A DNA stretch of 64,000 nt from the NCBI GenBank assembly GCA_007844125.1, contig CM017555.1, forward strand, positions 27,891,624 through 27,955,623, written 5' to 3'. Under the pieces are notes generated by a model that saw only the letters and a list, made by a program, of their open reading frames with translations, was not told the origin of the DNA and made no database searches. This document shows, piece by piece, positions 35,851-48,649 of the stretch (position 1 is the first letter of the stretch; each line of letters opens with the position of its first letter). The stretch is from Sinonovacula constricta. Its lineage: Eukaryota > Mollusca > Bivalvia > Cardiida > Solecurtidae. A program made the translations under genes and the position numbers.

Positions 35851-38844
35851 GGAACATTAAACCCCAATAGAATCTCACATTAAAGGAACTGGGCACCGCG
35901 GCTCTGACTGAGATTAATTTTTGTTACGTACATTGCATATATTAAAATAAATATATAAATATTAGAAGAAAAAAACAACACTTCATTTTATTTATTGTTA
36001 CTATGTTGGAGAAAAGTATTGTATAAAAGAAGAACGCTAGTGTCTAAGATAATTTAATGAAGTCATTTGAACGTTGGAAGACCTTGTTAATCAATTGTTT
36101 GCGCGCACACGAATTCACACCGTGCGTACGCTCACAAAAACACACATCAAACACTTATTGTGAAGACACTAGCAAAATCCTCAATTGATGACGATCGTTT
36201 AAGTTTGATGTCAGCCTCATTACTTTTATTGACCTCATAATTGGCAACACTAACTTGAAGTGTGAGTTGTTGTCATTAACAAATTAAAAATCAATTGTAT
36301 TCCATGAGGCACTTAAAATCTTGACAATAACTATCATCCTACTTAGCATGAAATGACCAGGCATAGACAGGTATACACATAGAGTATATCCTGAATACGC
36401 CAGCTTCACTGAAGAAGACCTACATCTGCACTATTGGCTGCTGAATATTAGCAGTATGTTTAATTCTATGTCGGTGGACCTTTGCAGTGGTATAGTTAAC
36501 TTGAGTAAAAGTAGTACAGTGTAACATTAATGTGTTCATTCTCTTTAATTTTAATGTGGAAACAAAAAGCATGTTGCTGTTGGTTTTGTGATTTCTTTTT
36601 CTGCTCTTGCATATTTTTGTTGTTTTTGTTGTTTTGTGTTTGTATTAAACTGTGTTATTTACGTTGCTTTCATAAACGATCTGGCTGTTTGTAACAAATT
36701 TACTCCACAAATAAAGCTGAAATAGGGAAATATTACTATCTTTTTATATAGTTTGATTTACATCTAGTTAACAAATGACTCAATTCACAAATAACCAAGA
36801 AGATAAATGGGTTATCAACGACTCAACATACTTTTACAAATAAAATGTTACAGGATTAACATTTAATCTGCCACCTTTTAAACAAAACTATCTAGTTAAT
36901 CACAGTTATTCGCCAAGAACTATAATAACATTTGGTAATTAAACATATTGTTTAAAAATGTTATGCGACAAACTGGACCCAAATTTTATTCCTCAAAATA
37001 CAAAATAAATTATTGTTACCTGAATGATCTCGTGAAATGTTCTTTATTAATGCCCAACTTGTCATTACAAACCTGTGTTTTCTTTCACATAGTCATGCTG
37101 CACCGTATTATATTTTACACTAAGAAAACAACGTGACCGCTTTCTTTCGAGATCACTTTATATCATTCGAATAATTCGCAGTGTCGTCGATGTCTATTTT
37201 AAGCAGAAATCCCCATCGTGCTTATTTATATATTTGGAAAGAGAGAACATTTAGAGCGATTTATTTCATGATTTGTACTATCTGATAATAAAGGGTGTTT
37301 AAAATCGTTATTAAGTCTAAAGTACGAATTATGAAGAAATGATGTCCGAATTCCACAAACCATTGGTAGGATATGTTACAATTATTTGATACAGGCAAAC
37401 TTTTAGATACCACCTTTAAGATTTAGCAGAAAATAGTGCGGATTGTAATCTGACAGCTCACAATTGAAGAAGGCCGGTCTGGATGTACACTAGTTACCTT
37501 GGCTGAATTAGTTCTATTTACATTTAGCAGGATAAAAGGCTACATAAGCCTGCATGTTAAAGGTCAGAAGTGGGCGTCGATTTGCCGATACGGTAATACA
37601 TGTACGAGACGATGTGAAAGCTCGACTAGTCTCAAGTGACTTGATGCGATATGGAATCTACATTATTGATACAGTTACTGATCTATGATAAGTTCATCTA
37701 TTGATGATTTGAACTATGGGAATGGGTTTTATATTTACTACTCGTTGCTCAAGTATAGGCGAGGTTATTAAATTTGGTTTATTATGGTGTGACATTTTTG
37801 TAATAAATACACTGGACGCGTATACATGCATGAATATCGATATTTATACTCATACAGTCACCAACTTTTATACGCGTGCATAAATACATTTATTCATGTA
37901 TACATACTCTCATAATCACACACAAATAATCAAACGAATACATTTATACACATACAAACAAAGTTTCACATACGCATTCATGTATAAACAATGCAGTAAT
38001 GTAACTGCATAATATTCGCAACGCCTGTGTGATGTAATAAAAATAGCATTACTAAGACTTTGTAGATAGCCATACGAATAGAATTGTAGGCAGCAGTCAC
38101 AGTAGAAAAACAAAAATAATACGCGCTTTCATTTTGAAGTTCTGTTTGAAATCACGACTCTACCTGACTTCCGTATCGAGACTGTGTACAACCTTAGGAG
38201 CACTCGCGTATCTCTCATTGTATAATTCTTCTTCCCAAAAGTCGTGCATTTCAATGAACTGCTTTCAATTAAACTGCAATTGAGTATTCAATTAAGTAAG
38301 AGTTAATTTAGAATCCACACACCTGCATTAGGGCATATATTAATAGAGAACGCCTGATGAGAATCGATAGAAATGTAAATTGGTACCTTGTATGAGATTA
38401 ATGATTTAATTACCTTGATCTCTTTAACTTGTGTGTTTAGTTTAGGCGTTGGGTATTCTTAGTGCATATTTACCGTTTTGCAAAGCATGTAATTAATCAT
38501 GCATGTGTAAATATAGATAGGCACTTACGGTCATACGTCAGTTTCAGAATTATTCATTTTTAGATATTGATCTTAAATTGAATGAGAATTTTGTTTGTTT
38601 GTTTTGTTTGATGCCAAATATTATTTTAAAAGTTTTGTTTATTGAATTTTAATATGTTAATAATATAAAGTATGTTTGAATTAATATACCATTAAAAAAA
38701 ATGACAAACTGACATTTTCCCTTACAAATAATCAACATAATACATACTATGGTAATATATAACTTTTTGTGTGTGTACAAAATAACGATATAAATCGTCA
38801 CTTGTTTTATCCATATACAATATAAGAGATTTACGACATAAATT
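35851..38844. other. Non-coding stretch
   Basis: A+T-rich, no supported gene. An inverse AGATACCACCTTTAA end at about 37408-37422 matches the TTAA MITE termini seen at 18260 and 21865. Diverged minisatellite-like units appear from about 38767. Confidence 0.5.
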
Positions 38845-41115
38845 GACACTTGTCTTGTGCAGATACGGCATATGATACATACAGCGACACTTTCCTTGTG
38901 CAGATACGGCATATGATACATACAGCGACACTTTCCTTGTGCAGATACCACATATGATACATACAGCGACACTTTCCTTGTGCAGATACGGCATATGATA
39001 CATACAGCGACACTTTCCTTGTGCAGATACCACATATGATACATACAGCGACACTTTCATTGTGCAGATACGGCATATGATACATACAGCGACACTTTCC
39101 TTGTGCAGATACCACATATGATACATACAGCGACACTTTCATTGTGCAGACACGACATATGATACATACAGCGACACTTTCATTGTGCAGATACGGCATA
39201 TGATACATACAGCGACACTTTCCTTGTGCAGATACCACATATGATACATACAGCGACACTTTCATTGTGCAGACACGACATATGATACATACAGCGACAC
39301 TTTCATTGTGCAGATACGGCATATGATACATACAGCGACACTTTCATTGTGCAGATACGGCATATGATACATACAGCGACACTTTCCTTGTGCAGATACC
39401 ACATATGATACATACAGCGACACTTTCATTGTGCAGATACGGCATATGATACATACAGCGACACTTTCATTGTGCAGATACGGCATATGATACATACAGC
39501 GACACTTTCCTTGTGCAGATACCACATATGATACATACAGCGACACTTTCCTTGTGCAGATACGACATATGATACATACAGCGACACTTTCCTTGTGCAG
39601 ATACGACATATGATACATACAGCGACACTTTCCTTGTGCAGATACGACATATGATACATACAGCGACACTTTCCTTGTGCAGATACGACATATGATACAT
39701 ACAGCGACACTTTCCTTGTGCAGATACGGCATATGATACATACAGCGACACTTTCCTTGTGCAGATACGGCATATGATACATACAGCGACACTTTCCTTG
39801 TGCAGATACGGCATATGATACATACAGCGACACTTTCCTTGTGCAGATACGGCATATGATACATACAGCGACACTTTCCTTGTGCAGATACCACATATGA
39901 TACATACAGCGACACTTTCCTTGTGCAGATACGGCATATGATACATACAGCGACACTTTCATTGTGCAGATACGGCATATGATACATACAGCGACACTTT
40001 CCTTGTGCAGATACGGCATATGATACATACAGCGACACTTGTGCAGATACGACATATGATACATACAGCGACACTTTCCTTGTGCAGATACGGCATATGA
40101 TACATACAGCGACACTTTCCTTGTGCAGATACGGCATATGATACATACAGCGACACTTTCCTTGTGCAGATACGGCATATGATACATACAGCGACACTTC
40201 ATTGTGCAGATAACGGCATATGATACATACAGCGACACTTTCCTTGTGCAGATACGGCATATGATACATACAGCGACACTTTCCTTGTGCAGATACGGCA
40301 TATGATACATACAGCACACTTTCCTTGTGCAGATACGGCATATGATACATACAGCGACACTTTCCTTGTACAGATACGGCATATGATACATACAGCGACA
40401 CTTTCATTGTGCAGATACGGCATATGATACATACAGCGACACTTTCCTTGTGCATATACGGCATATGATCATACAGCGACACTTTCTTGTGCAGACACGG
40501 CATATGATACATACAGAGACACTTGTGAGACACGGCATATGATACATACAGCGACACTTTCATTGTGCAGATACGGCATATGATACATACAGCGACACTT
40601 TCCTTTGGCAGATACGGCATATGATACATACAGCGGACACTTTCCTTGTGCAGGGCACTAATACAGGCATATGGATACATCCAGCGACACTTTCCTGTGG
40701 CAGATACGGCATATGATACATACAGCGACACTTTTCCTTGTGCAGATACGGCATATGATACATACAGCGACACTTTTCCTGTGCAGATACGACATATGAT
40801 ACATACAGCGACACTTTCATTGTGCAAGATACGCATATGATACATACAGCGACACTTTCCTTGTGCAGATACGACATATGATACATACAGCGACACTTCC
40901 TTTGCAGATACGGCATATGATACATACATGCGACACTTTCTTGTGCAGATACGGCATCATGATACATCAGCGACACTTTCATTGTGCAGATACGGCATAT
41001 GATACATACAGCGACACTTTCCTTGTGCAGATACGGCATATGATACATACAGCGACACTTTCCTTGTGCAGATACGACATATGATACATACAGCGACACT
41101 TTCCTTGTGCAGATA
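38845..41115. repeat. 41-bp minisatellite, about 55 copies
   Basis: The unit begins GATACGGCATATGATACATA and continues CAGCGACACTTTCCTTGTGCA. Variants are GGC/CCAC/GAC after GATAC and CCTTG/CATTG near the end. Diverged half-units (ACGACATAAATTGACAC and AAGACATAAATTGACAC) lie on each side, at about 38833 and 41126. The minus strand has no stop in any frame of the unit, so frames up to 555 codons arise, encoding a 41-residue cycle. These are very probably not genes. Confidence 0.95.
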
Positions 41116-41539
41116 AGATATTTAAGACATAAATTGACACATACTTTTCTTCTTGTAAAATCGCGAAGTTCTACAATAATGGGTATACATTTTCACATGC
41201 ATGCATTTGAAGAAGTTTGTAATACAGTCAGGCGAAAGCATATTTAGTCTGTTTAGATATGTATCAATAGTGCATAGGGATTTTCTTTTTTTTCAAACGC
41301 ATTAAATTTATATCAACTAATCCATTAATCGATCATACCATCGAAATTTAAAATTGTATCGTACTTCTCGATTTAAATCTCTGTTTACTTTTGTGATGAT
41401 CTTCGTTTTACGTGTTTGATTTAGTGGCGTATATGTTTAAGTAAAAGTAAACAATGTATGGGCGTAAAATGTAAGATGGTCTTTTGAAGTGGATGGTATG
41501 TTTGTACACTATACCGAACAAATCTGATGCTCTAATATA

Positions 41540-42172
41540 GGACTGTTGACTTGAGATATTATACAACTAATAGATTCAGGGATGAGAAAGGTAAACTTGT
41601 CGAAATCCTAAATGGTTTTAAACGATTTGATATGAATACAAGATTAAATCCATCATACATATTGATGACTACATAATGACATGTGATAGTTGATTTTCGT
41701 TTAAAAACTTGCAGGCAGACAATAATTAAGTTGCCTATAAAGATTTACCTCTAAATTACTTTTGTTATATTGGACGTTTACATTTTGTCGTTTTAGTGGC
41801 AAAGGAAAGAAGATAAAACATAAAATATCGTTTAGTTGTCTACCAAGGACATGCAGCCACAGATGATAGTGTTACTCTTGCCACTTTGTTTTGTTTTCTT
41901 GTGCTGTCAAAAGCGAGACTATCAGAAAAAAGCTGGACCAACAGAAAACGTTAAATATTAAACAAATGAGTATATATCATCATTGTAATCGTGTGTAACT
42001 TTCCACAAGGAACACTTCTTCCCTTGAGAATTTAGTCTTTTTGGCGGACTGTTAATACTGAATGCCGAAAAAAAACTGATTTCCTATTATAGGTCTGTTG
42101 AGGTATGCTACAACAAATAAGATAAGTTAACTTGTTGAAATCCTAAATGGTTTGAATGGATTTAATACGTAT
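41540..42172. repeat. Direct duplication, about 545-bp spacing
   Basis: GACTGTTGA..., then AACTTGTCGAAATCCTAAAT near 41596, recur as GTCTGTTGA... and AACTTGTTGAAATCCTAAAT near 42129. Non-coding. Confidence 0.6.
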
Positions 42173-43618
42173 ACAAGGTCCACCAAACGGGCTCAAGGAT
42201 GCTGAACATGGTATGAAAAGAGACACGAACTAAAAAAATAACCACTCAAGATGTGCCCACCCTGTGGTCGTTGATTTTTTTTTATTATTAACATGCTCAT
42301 GTTGTAAAATGTAACATGTTTTTATAATGATTAGATAAACCTGTTATATTTGCTAACACATCCCATCTAAACAAAGAAATAACAAATAGACGTGTTTTTT
42401 TATATTTCTGTGTTAAAATTTATATAATAATAATAGAATATTTTAGAAATAGAAAACAACAACATCAACAACAGTTCGTGACAGAACACTTCAACCCTTT
42501 CAGAACAAATGTATATTTGTGAAACGTTTTATTTGGAAATGTACTTCACATACGTTTGTTTGGGGGTCTATCATTATTACGTTCCAAAAATGTACATTTA
42601 GGAAATGCCACAATGTGATAAGTGCTTACTTTTACAGAAAAATACACACACAAAATTCCTTTTGATGAAAACTGCACGTTCTTTGATTCCTTTGCAATCA
42701 AGGTAAATTAATTCTTATCGAAAGCAGTCGATATTATTGACTTGATAACTGATTTATTACGAAATATATGGTCAAACTGTCTGTGAAATGATATGTCCAT
42801 TTTCTCAAACTTTGACCCTTGTTTTCAATTCTGAATTGTAGTGGCGATAAACAAGTTTGTGATTCTCACAGATGTGTGAAAATCACGGCTGTCAGTAAGG
42901 CCCTTTTGAATTTTCCGGATTGACCTTAATAATGACCGGTCAATTCGGACATACATGTATATCTAATTTTGTTGTGATCGAAGTGATATTAACAGTCTGA
43001 AAGCGACCAGGACCTTGGTGTACATGAAGCAAAAGACCACATGATTCGCATTGTATACTATAGATGCGTCATTATCGATCCTTGCAGTGTTTAATGACTG
43101 ATAAAATACATATGACATATATTTTGTCTTCCGAACTTAGGAACTTAAGTAGGTTATTACAGTTTTAAAAAATGACGAAGCTGAAAATCACTGATACGAT
43201 ATTGATTCTCTCAGCCTGAATATTTAGGGTCGAATATTTATTCTGGATCCATTATGTGTTGTGGTGTAACACAGTTTTGTTGAAGAAGAAAATTAAAAAT
43301 ATGCAAATTGGTCCAAGTGTGACCAAGTCGCTCTTCTTCACCTATTTAATTTAAGTAATTTTAAGGTTACTTGAGTTATACAACATCGGTCTCTTTTATA
43401 ATTTTTGTCATTTAACGTTTACCAATGAAAGACAAATTGTATCATTACAATCAACAAAAACGTGAGATTCCGTGCATAGACTCCTATTTGTTTAGTGTAA
43501 CATCGCTTATACAAATGGGTTACGTTAGTTTTCGTTATCAAAGAGTTTTTACATGTTTTTTCATAGAAGAAAAAGATCTCCGTCATTCTGTTGATAAATA
43601 ACAATATTACATCATGTT
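42173..43618. other. Non-coding stretch
   Basis: No supported coding frame or repeat of note. Confidence 0.5.
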
Positions 43619-43745
43619 TAACGTTATAAACATGTAGATTGTGTGGGTTCAAGTCGGTCGTGGTAAAATTGAATGTGTGGAGTTCTTCCAGCCGACCTGC
43701 GATGCGTCCGAGGTCTCGCGCCACCAGAAAGTAGATGAACATTCC
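43619..43745 (+). repeat. Diverged SINE fragment
   Basis: Box-B-like GGGTTCAAGTC (43645-43655) followed by GTGGAGTTCTTCCAGCCGAC and CTGCGATGCGTCC, matching the central part of the SINE at 31497-31690. Confidence 0.45.
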
Positions 43746-44349
43746 CGATAATTACGATACTTGTGTCGCTTCGATGCATTTTAAAATATTCACAACAACA
43801 ATATAAATGTACTTACCGATATTCACTCTGTATCCAACCTTCTTCTAGGTCTCATTATCTGTTGTAAAATAAACATTTTTGCATCGCTACTCCTGACCAC
43901 ACAAAAAAAGAGTAACTAAGCATGGGTAGAAATGCTGTCGACGTTGTTTCACAGTTTGTATCGGTGCCGTTCGGACTTTTTCGTCTTTTCAAAAACCTTC
44001 CTTTGTTCGATGTTTGTCAACAGAGTGCGACGTTTGTGTAAGTCGGCAAATTCCGCCAATTGTATTCATTCGTAGTTAAGCTTTCTTTGCCGAAGAGTTC
44101 TCATTTATGTCAGGGAGTCACGGCGAATAGCGGAAATTGCCGACAAAAATAACGTTTAAGTAACAATCGGTGCTATTAATTTCATTACGAATTAAAATGA
44201 AAACCGACAAAGTTCAAGTAGTTCGTTATATCAACTGACAATGGTGTGTTTGTTACAAGCTGGTTTTAATTGATTTGAAATTAATAGATTTGTTCGAACA
44301 TCGATAAAATAAAACACACACACACTTAAAATGTAAGAGTAGAATAAAA

Positions 44350-44516
44350 TTGCACACACACACGCGGTCGCACGCACACACTCCCGCACGCACACACTTG
44401 TACACACGCACGCACACCCCCTACACACGCATACAAACCCCACACGCACACACCCGCTCGTGCACAAACACGCACGCACGCAAGCACACACACGCACGCA
44501 CGCACACACACGCACA
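44350..44516. repeat. (CA)n/(CGCA) microsatellite
   Basis: About 165 bases of ACAC/ACGC repeats with interruptions. Confidence 0.95.
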
Positions 44517-44814
44517 ATTTATTTCATTATTTTCTATCTGTATTCGTTCTTAAGTACTATGTATATGACGTGTCACATTTTGCAACTGTTGTTTCAAACG
44601 GCATGGCTAAACTATATTTTCTGTTCACTTGTAAGCAGTGCGTATAGGGGGATTTGAGATAATTTCCGTTCTGCATGTATGTTCCTCAAATGGGTTTCAT
44701 AAAACTTTGGTTAAACTATTAACGGAAATGTTTACATTAAAACAAATGGTTCGAACATATTTTCAGCTAATTTGAAATCCAAATATTTACCGCAAGAAAA
44801 CTGTTTAGATGTAG

Positions 44815-44945
44815 ATCAGGTGTAAGACCTCCCCACATCAGCCCCCTCGCCCTGATCCTACCTGGAACCCATGCGGTGAAATGCTTAGCAGTCCTAGGAG
44901 TAATAAGTCGTCGATTTCTACCACTAGACTACGGGCGCTAAGGGA
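44815..44945 (-). repeat. tRNA-derived SINE fragment
   Basis: On the minus strand, GCGCCCGTAGTCTAGTGGTA is a good box A, followed by GGGTTCCAGGTAGGATC, a damaged box B. The predicted acceptor stem does not pair, so it is not a functional tRNA gene. Confidence 0.5.
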
Positions 44946-45431
44946 AGATTAAACGTAATTTTCAATTATTTTCTAGTTATTTCCCTTATGTTCAACACTG
45001 TGCTCCGTTTCGTATAATTAGTCAACGCAACGTTTTACTTCTAAAAGACATCATGTTCTTAAAGACATTCATATATACAAACAAAATATATAAGTACCAA
45101 TAACTATTTTCATTTACATTGTTGTATTGTGCAACTGTTCCTGTTCCAGGTGTTTATGAACTTCCATTGCATGTATTTACATGCATGCGCTTGCAACCAT
45201 GTCATCAAATGGGGCTTATATCAGGGTTGGATCTAGGAATTTACCCAAGAGAAAGTGTGATTTTTGTTTTGCTTCCATATTAGTTACTCGGAAGGAGTGT
45301 GGGTATTGTGTATCAATATCATTGTATAAAAATGTGTTTCAAACACGTACATGTCACATAGTATATACAAAGGACACAAAAGTACTATACATTCAAAATG
45401 ATATTTTGTTCACACAGAAATAACAAGAACG

Positions 45432-45464
45432 GGTGTGTGTTTGTGCGTGCGTGTGTGTATGTGC

Positions 45465-45494
<30 letters not shown>
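45432..45494. repeat. (GT)n/(GC)n microsatellite
   Basis: GTGT and GCGC alternating purine-pyrimidine tract of about 60 bases. Confidence 0.95.
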
Positions 45495-45495
<1 letters not shown>

Positions 45496-47530
45496 GTCTC
45501 GAGGACATGCTCCCCTGTTAAGCTTTTAATGTTATTTCGTAGATGACTTTTTACTGTATCTGGAAAAAAACGTGTTTCAATTTTACTAATTTATTGAATT
45601 ATTAAATGTTGTCTGGTCATGAGATCAAGGTTGAGGTGGCTACTTCGCGTCAGCCCTGCCACAGTCCGTCCCGGTAAAATGAACATGTTATGATAAACTA
45701 CTTTGTTAATGCCAGCCGACATTTCCATTGTGTTATTTACAGCGATATCCAGAATAAAATAAATATAAACTCGTTTCTTTTTTGAAATTGGTTTCTTAAT
45801 TTGCACTTTGTAAAGGATTTGTTACAATTTTTAGTGGACTCTTAAATATTATATAAAACCAATCATCGCGAATATGACAGATTATCTCCTTTAAAATTGA
45901 CAAAAAGTCAGTCAGTAAAAATAATGCCATTTAAACTATCTTATTTAAAATACATGAATTCTGTCAAATTGTTTTGTTTCATCTACTGTGTGGTAATAAA
46001 ATGTATAATGTATGTTGATTCTACAAAATTAAACGACAATTATAAAACAATAAAGCCCCATTTGATAATTTAAGTGTATCATTTATCGTAAACTCTGACA
46101 AATGATTGGGTGTCGGCGACTCTAATCGCCCGGCCATGAGCTCTTCCTGTAAGTAAGTAGCAAAGGATTTAGTAACACCTGGAGCAGGCTAAGGGTCAAC
46201 TGACAATTTTTAACCAATTTCTTAAGCCATTGTCATAATTGTAAACCCTAATGAAAAGTATAAAAACGGAGTTGCACATATTTAAGTAAACAGAGTGTAA
46301 ATAAGATTACCGATTTAAAAAAGCCTGTTGATAGTACATCGGTGAAGGATGGATATATGAAAATGTAAATAATTGATCCTTTTGCTCGCGTTACGTAAAC
46401 GAATTAGTTTGCAAAGATACAGCAATGCCTTCTTAATTCTACTTTGGCATAGTTGTTAATTTGTGTTTCAAAAAGCAAAACTTTGTTGAACAATGATAAA
46501 TAACAATATAATAGGTACACGAGAAAAAGTTCTATCAAAATTTCCAATGATATTTAAATCTAATCCACCCCTAGACAAAGGCAAACAGGTTAAATGTAAA
46601 TGTGACAAAAACACAGGGACGAGACATAACACACAAAAAGAAAAAAAACATTAGTTACCGCCCAGGAACGGTCAGTCGGCAAAAGGACCGACTGGTGTGC
46701 TTAAACCTGGTTTATGGAGCGCTCCAACCTAGTACTGAATGTTTTTCTATCAAACCAACAGTGTAAATTAAATTATCCCGTCAAAGTGAGACAACTAACA
46801 GTAAGCAGTGCACCTGCATCGGGAGTTAAAGCAGATACAATGAATATATATACATATAAAATAGCTAGTCATAAAATAAACTATCAACATATGTACAGTA
46901 TGTACAGTATGTATAGTAGATAAAAGCCTCGACAACCTAAAAATTCCAAATGAGAGAGAAGTTTGAAATAAAACAGCTCAAGCGCTGACGTATAATAAGA
47001 ACAATTTAATGACGCCATATTATGCCATGACGTCATATGCCAAAAGTGTCAAAAGTGAAATGTAAAAATACGAAAGAAAACATCGAATTTTAGAAACAAC
47101 CCAAACCAACAAAATGAAATGTAGTATTGTTAGGAGTTAATAGGTAATAAGTTGATATATGTAAAAATAACAAAAGCCGATGATTTATCCGCAGTTGGCA
47201 TATTTTATCATAAAGGTACAAAAATCTCGATACCTACTGTGCAATCTCAATTAAAGGGCATGAAGACTGCTCAAGTTGTCTCAAATATATAGGGCACAAC
47301 TGGAGAGATGAAGAGACAAGAAATCTATCAGTGACTGTCCAATTATGGGTTTAAGTCACTGTTTTTCATATAATCTCAACGACCTGTCCGGTCATCATGT
47401 AATTTAAAAGCAATGCAAGTGTTTGACTGTAAAAGGATCAATTGCAAGCAATGCAGTACAATGAAGGATTCCCGGGTTGTAACCGCCAGCAATAAATCTT
47501 CTGATAAGTTTTGTAAAGCGGTCAGAAAAG
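45495..47530. other. Non-coding stretch
   Basis: It contains a GC-contrasting segment at 46655-46735 with a 7-bp stem hairpin (CAGTCGG/CCGACTG, 46673-46693) and a short ATGTACAGT triplication near 46890-46918. No supported gene. Confidence 0.5.
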
Positions 47531-48180
47531 TTATTTAGACCCTTGATTTTCTTTAACTTGTATAATAAAACATTTCATGTCAAACTGGTCGAGATGTTGT
47601 AAAAACGCGACGAACAACTCGCTGTCCATCCATCCATTGGACGTTTGCCCGTAAATGGCCTCTGGATACTCCCGGATGCTAGAGTCACGGAACCGCTCGC
47701 CCGGAAAAACAATTAATGTCGGCAAATATTGTCCGAAAGCGTTGAAACACGTCATAACAGTGATTTGGGTTTTGTTGGACGTTGTTACTTGATATACGTT
47801 TTTCGCCCCCTTTTCAGCCAACACTTTGCCCGTGTTTATACACAGTGGAAAGCCACTTTCGTCAGCATTAAACGACCATCTAGGGTCCGCGATCATGGCT
47901 TCCCAGTCCGGTTTTTCCTCTTGAAGGAAGTTATGGAGCTCTCCAAACCATCCGTCGATCATTTCCTTAGAGATGATCGCTCGCTGGTGGCCCAAGATCA
48001 TTGCAGTTCTACTGGATATGGATGGGAGCCGTTTTATAAATCCGTAGAACCAGTCTTTTCCTGGCTTGTTGTTCTTGAAGGGAAATGTTCTTCCGTCATT
48101 GACGATGGCACGCCGTACGCCAGCGCAGCTTTCTTACGTGACATACTTCCGGCCTCCAAATTGCGTACTGCCGCCTGTTG
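47531..48180 (-). pseudogene. Broken pogo/Tigger-like transposase
   Basis: Transposases of this Tc1/mariner-related group bind their terminal repeats through two helix-turn-helix domains and cut DNA with a DDE/D core. Here a first HTH (psq type) reads AVRNLEAGSMSRKKAALAYG at about 48172-48113. A second frame, open from 48088 to 47531, holds GKDWFYGFIKRLP, then SFNADESGFPL with the first catalytic Asp, TQITVMTCFNAFGQYLPTLI, and GWMDSELFVAFLQHL. The second HTH is mostly deleted between the two frames. The C-terminal part with the second and third catalytic acids is missing after 47531. It is therefore a truncated, frameshifted fossil. Terminal inverted repeats were not identified with confidence. 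Confidence 0.85.
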
Positions 48181-48286
48181 TTGTTGTTTTTTGCGGGTGG
48201 GGGAGGGGGGGGGGCGAGGCGGTGTTGTTTTGACATCTTTCTGTAAACAATAATATTTTAACGTAAGCATGTCCAGGGCAACGTTC

Positions 48287-48307
48287 ATTATTATTATTAT
48301 TATTATC
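48287..48307. repeat. (ATT)n microsatellite
   Basis: Seven ATT triplets upstream of the transposase fossil. Confidence 0.9.
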
Positions 48308-48397
48308 TAGTTTTATTATAACTAGATCGTCTGAATCATGAAAACCGTTTATAATAAAATAAATCTATCATCAATTTAGTCATGTTTGGTATAAGAG

Positions 48398-48443
48398 TGT
48401 CGGGTTTAGACGAACTGTTACTTTTTATCGAGTAAACCCGACA
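48398..48443. repeat. Hairpin with terminal-repeat-like sequence
   Basis: TGTCGGGTTTA (48398-48408) pairs with TAAACCCGACA (48433-48443). The 16-mer TGTCGGGTTTAGACGA recurs in the same orientation at 50517-50532. It may be a DNA transposon terminus; a link to the neighbouring pogo fossil is only inference. Confidence 0.6.
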
Positions 48444-48649
48444 CCCTCTACGACATTGTAGAGCGTCCCTAAAACATGGATTTATGACCTTTAGGATAGA
48501 AAACAATGTATTATTTCATGATTTATCTTGTAACACATCGATTTATTGCATGTAATTCGATAAATACTTACGCTTTTCCGGGGCCCGTCTTTTGCGATAT
48601 CGTAACGTCGCGTTATTCGTCAAGAGAAAAAGAAATGGTAGAGAAAAGC

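Noticed and set aside
39262..40929. 555-codon minus-strand open frame
   Set aside because: It is the 41-bp minisatellite read through. There is no start context, no unique sequence, and the same peptide cycle occurs in all three frames.
38845..41115. CRISPR-like array
   Set aside because: There are no unique spacers: units are contiguous 41-bp copies with point variants, and the genome is eukaryotic.
44231..44553. Cys/Arg/Val-rich minus and Thr/His/Ala-rich plus frames
   Set aside because: Readings of the CA/CGCA microsatellite.
44815..44945. Functional tRNA gene on the minus strand
   Set aside because: Box A is good but box B is damaged and the acceptor stem does not pair; better explained as a SINE head.
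47729..48253. 174-codon plus frame
   Set aside because: Antisense to the pogo-like transposase core, whose minus frame has clear family motifs.
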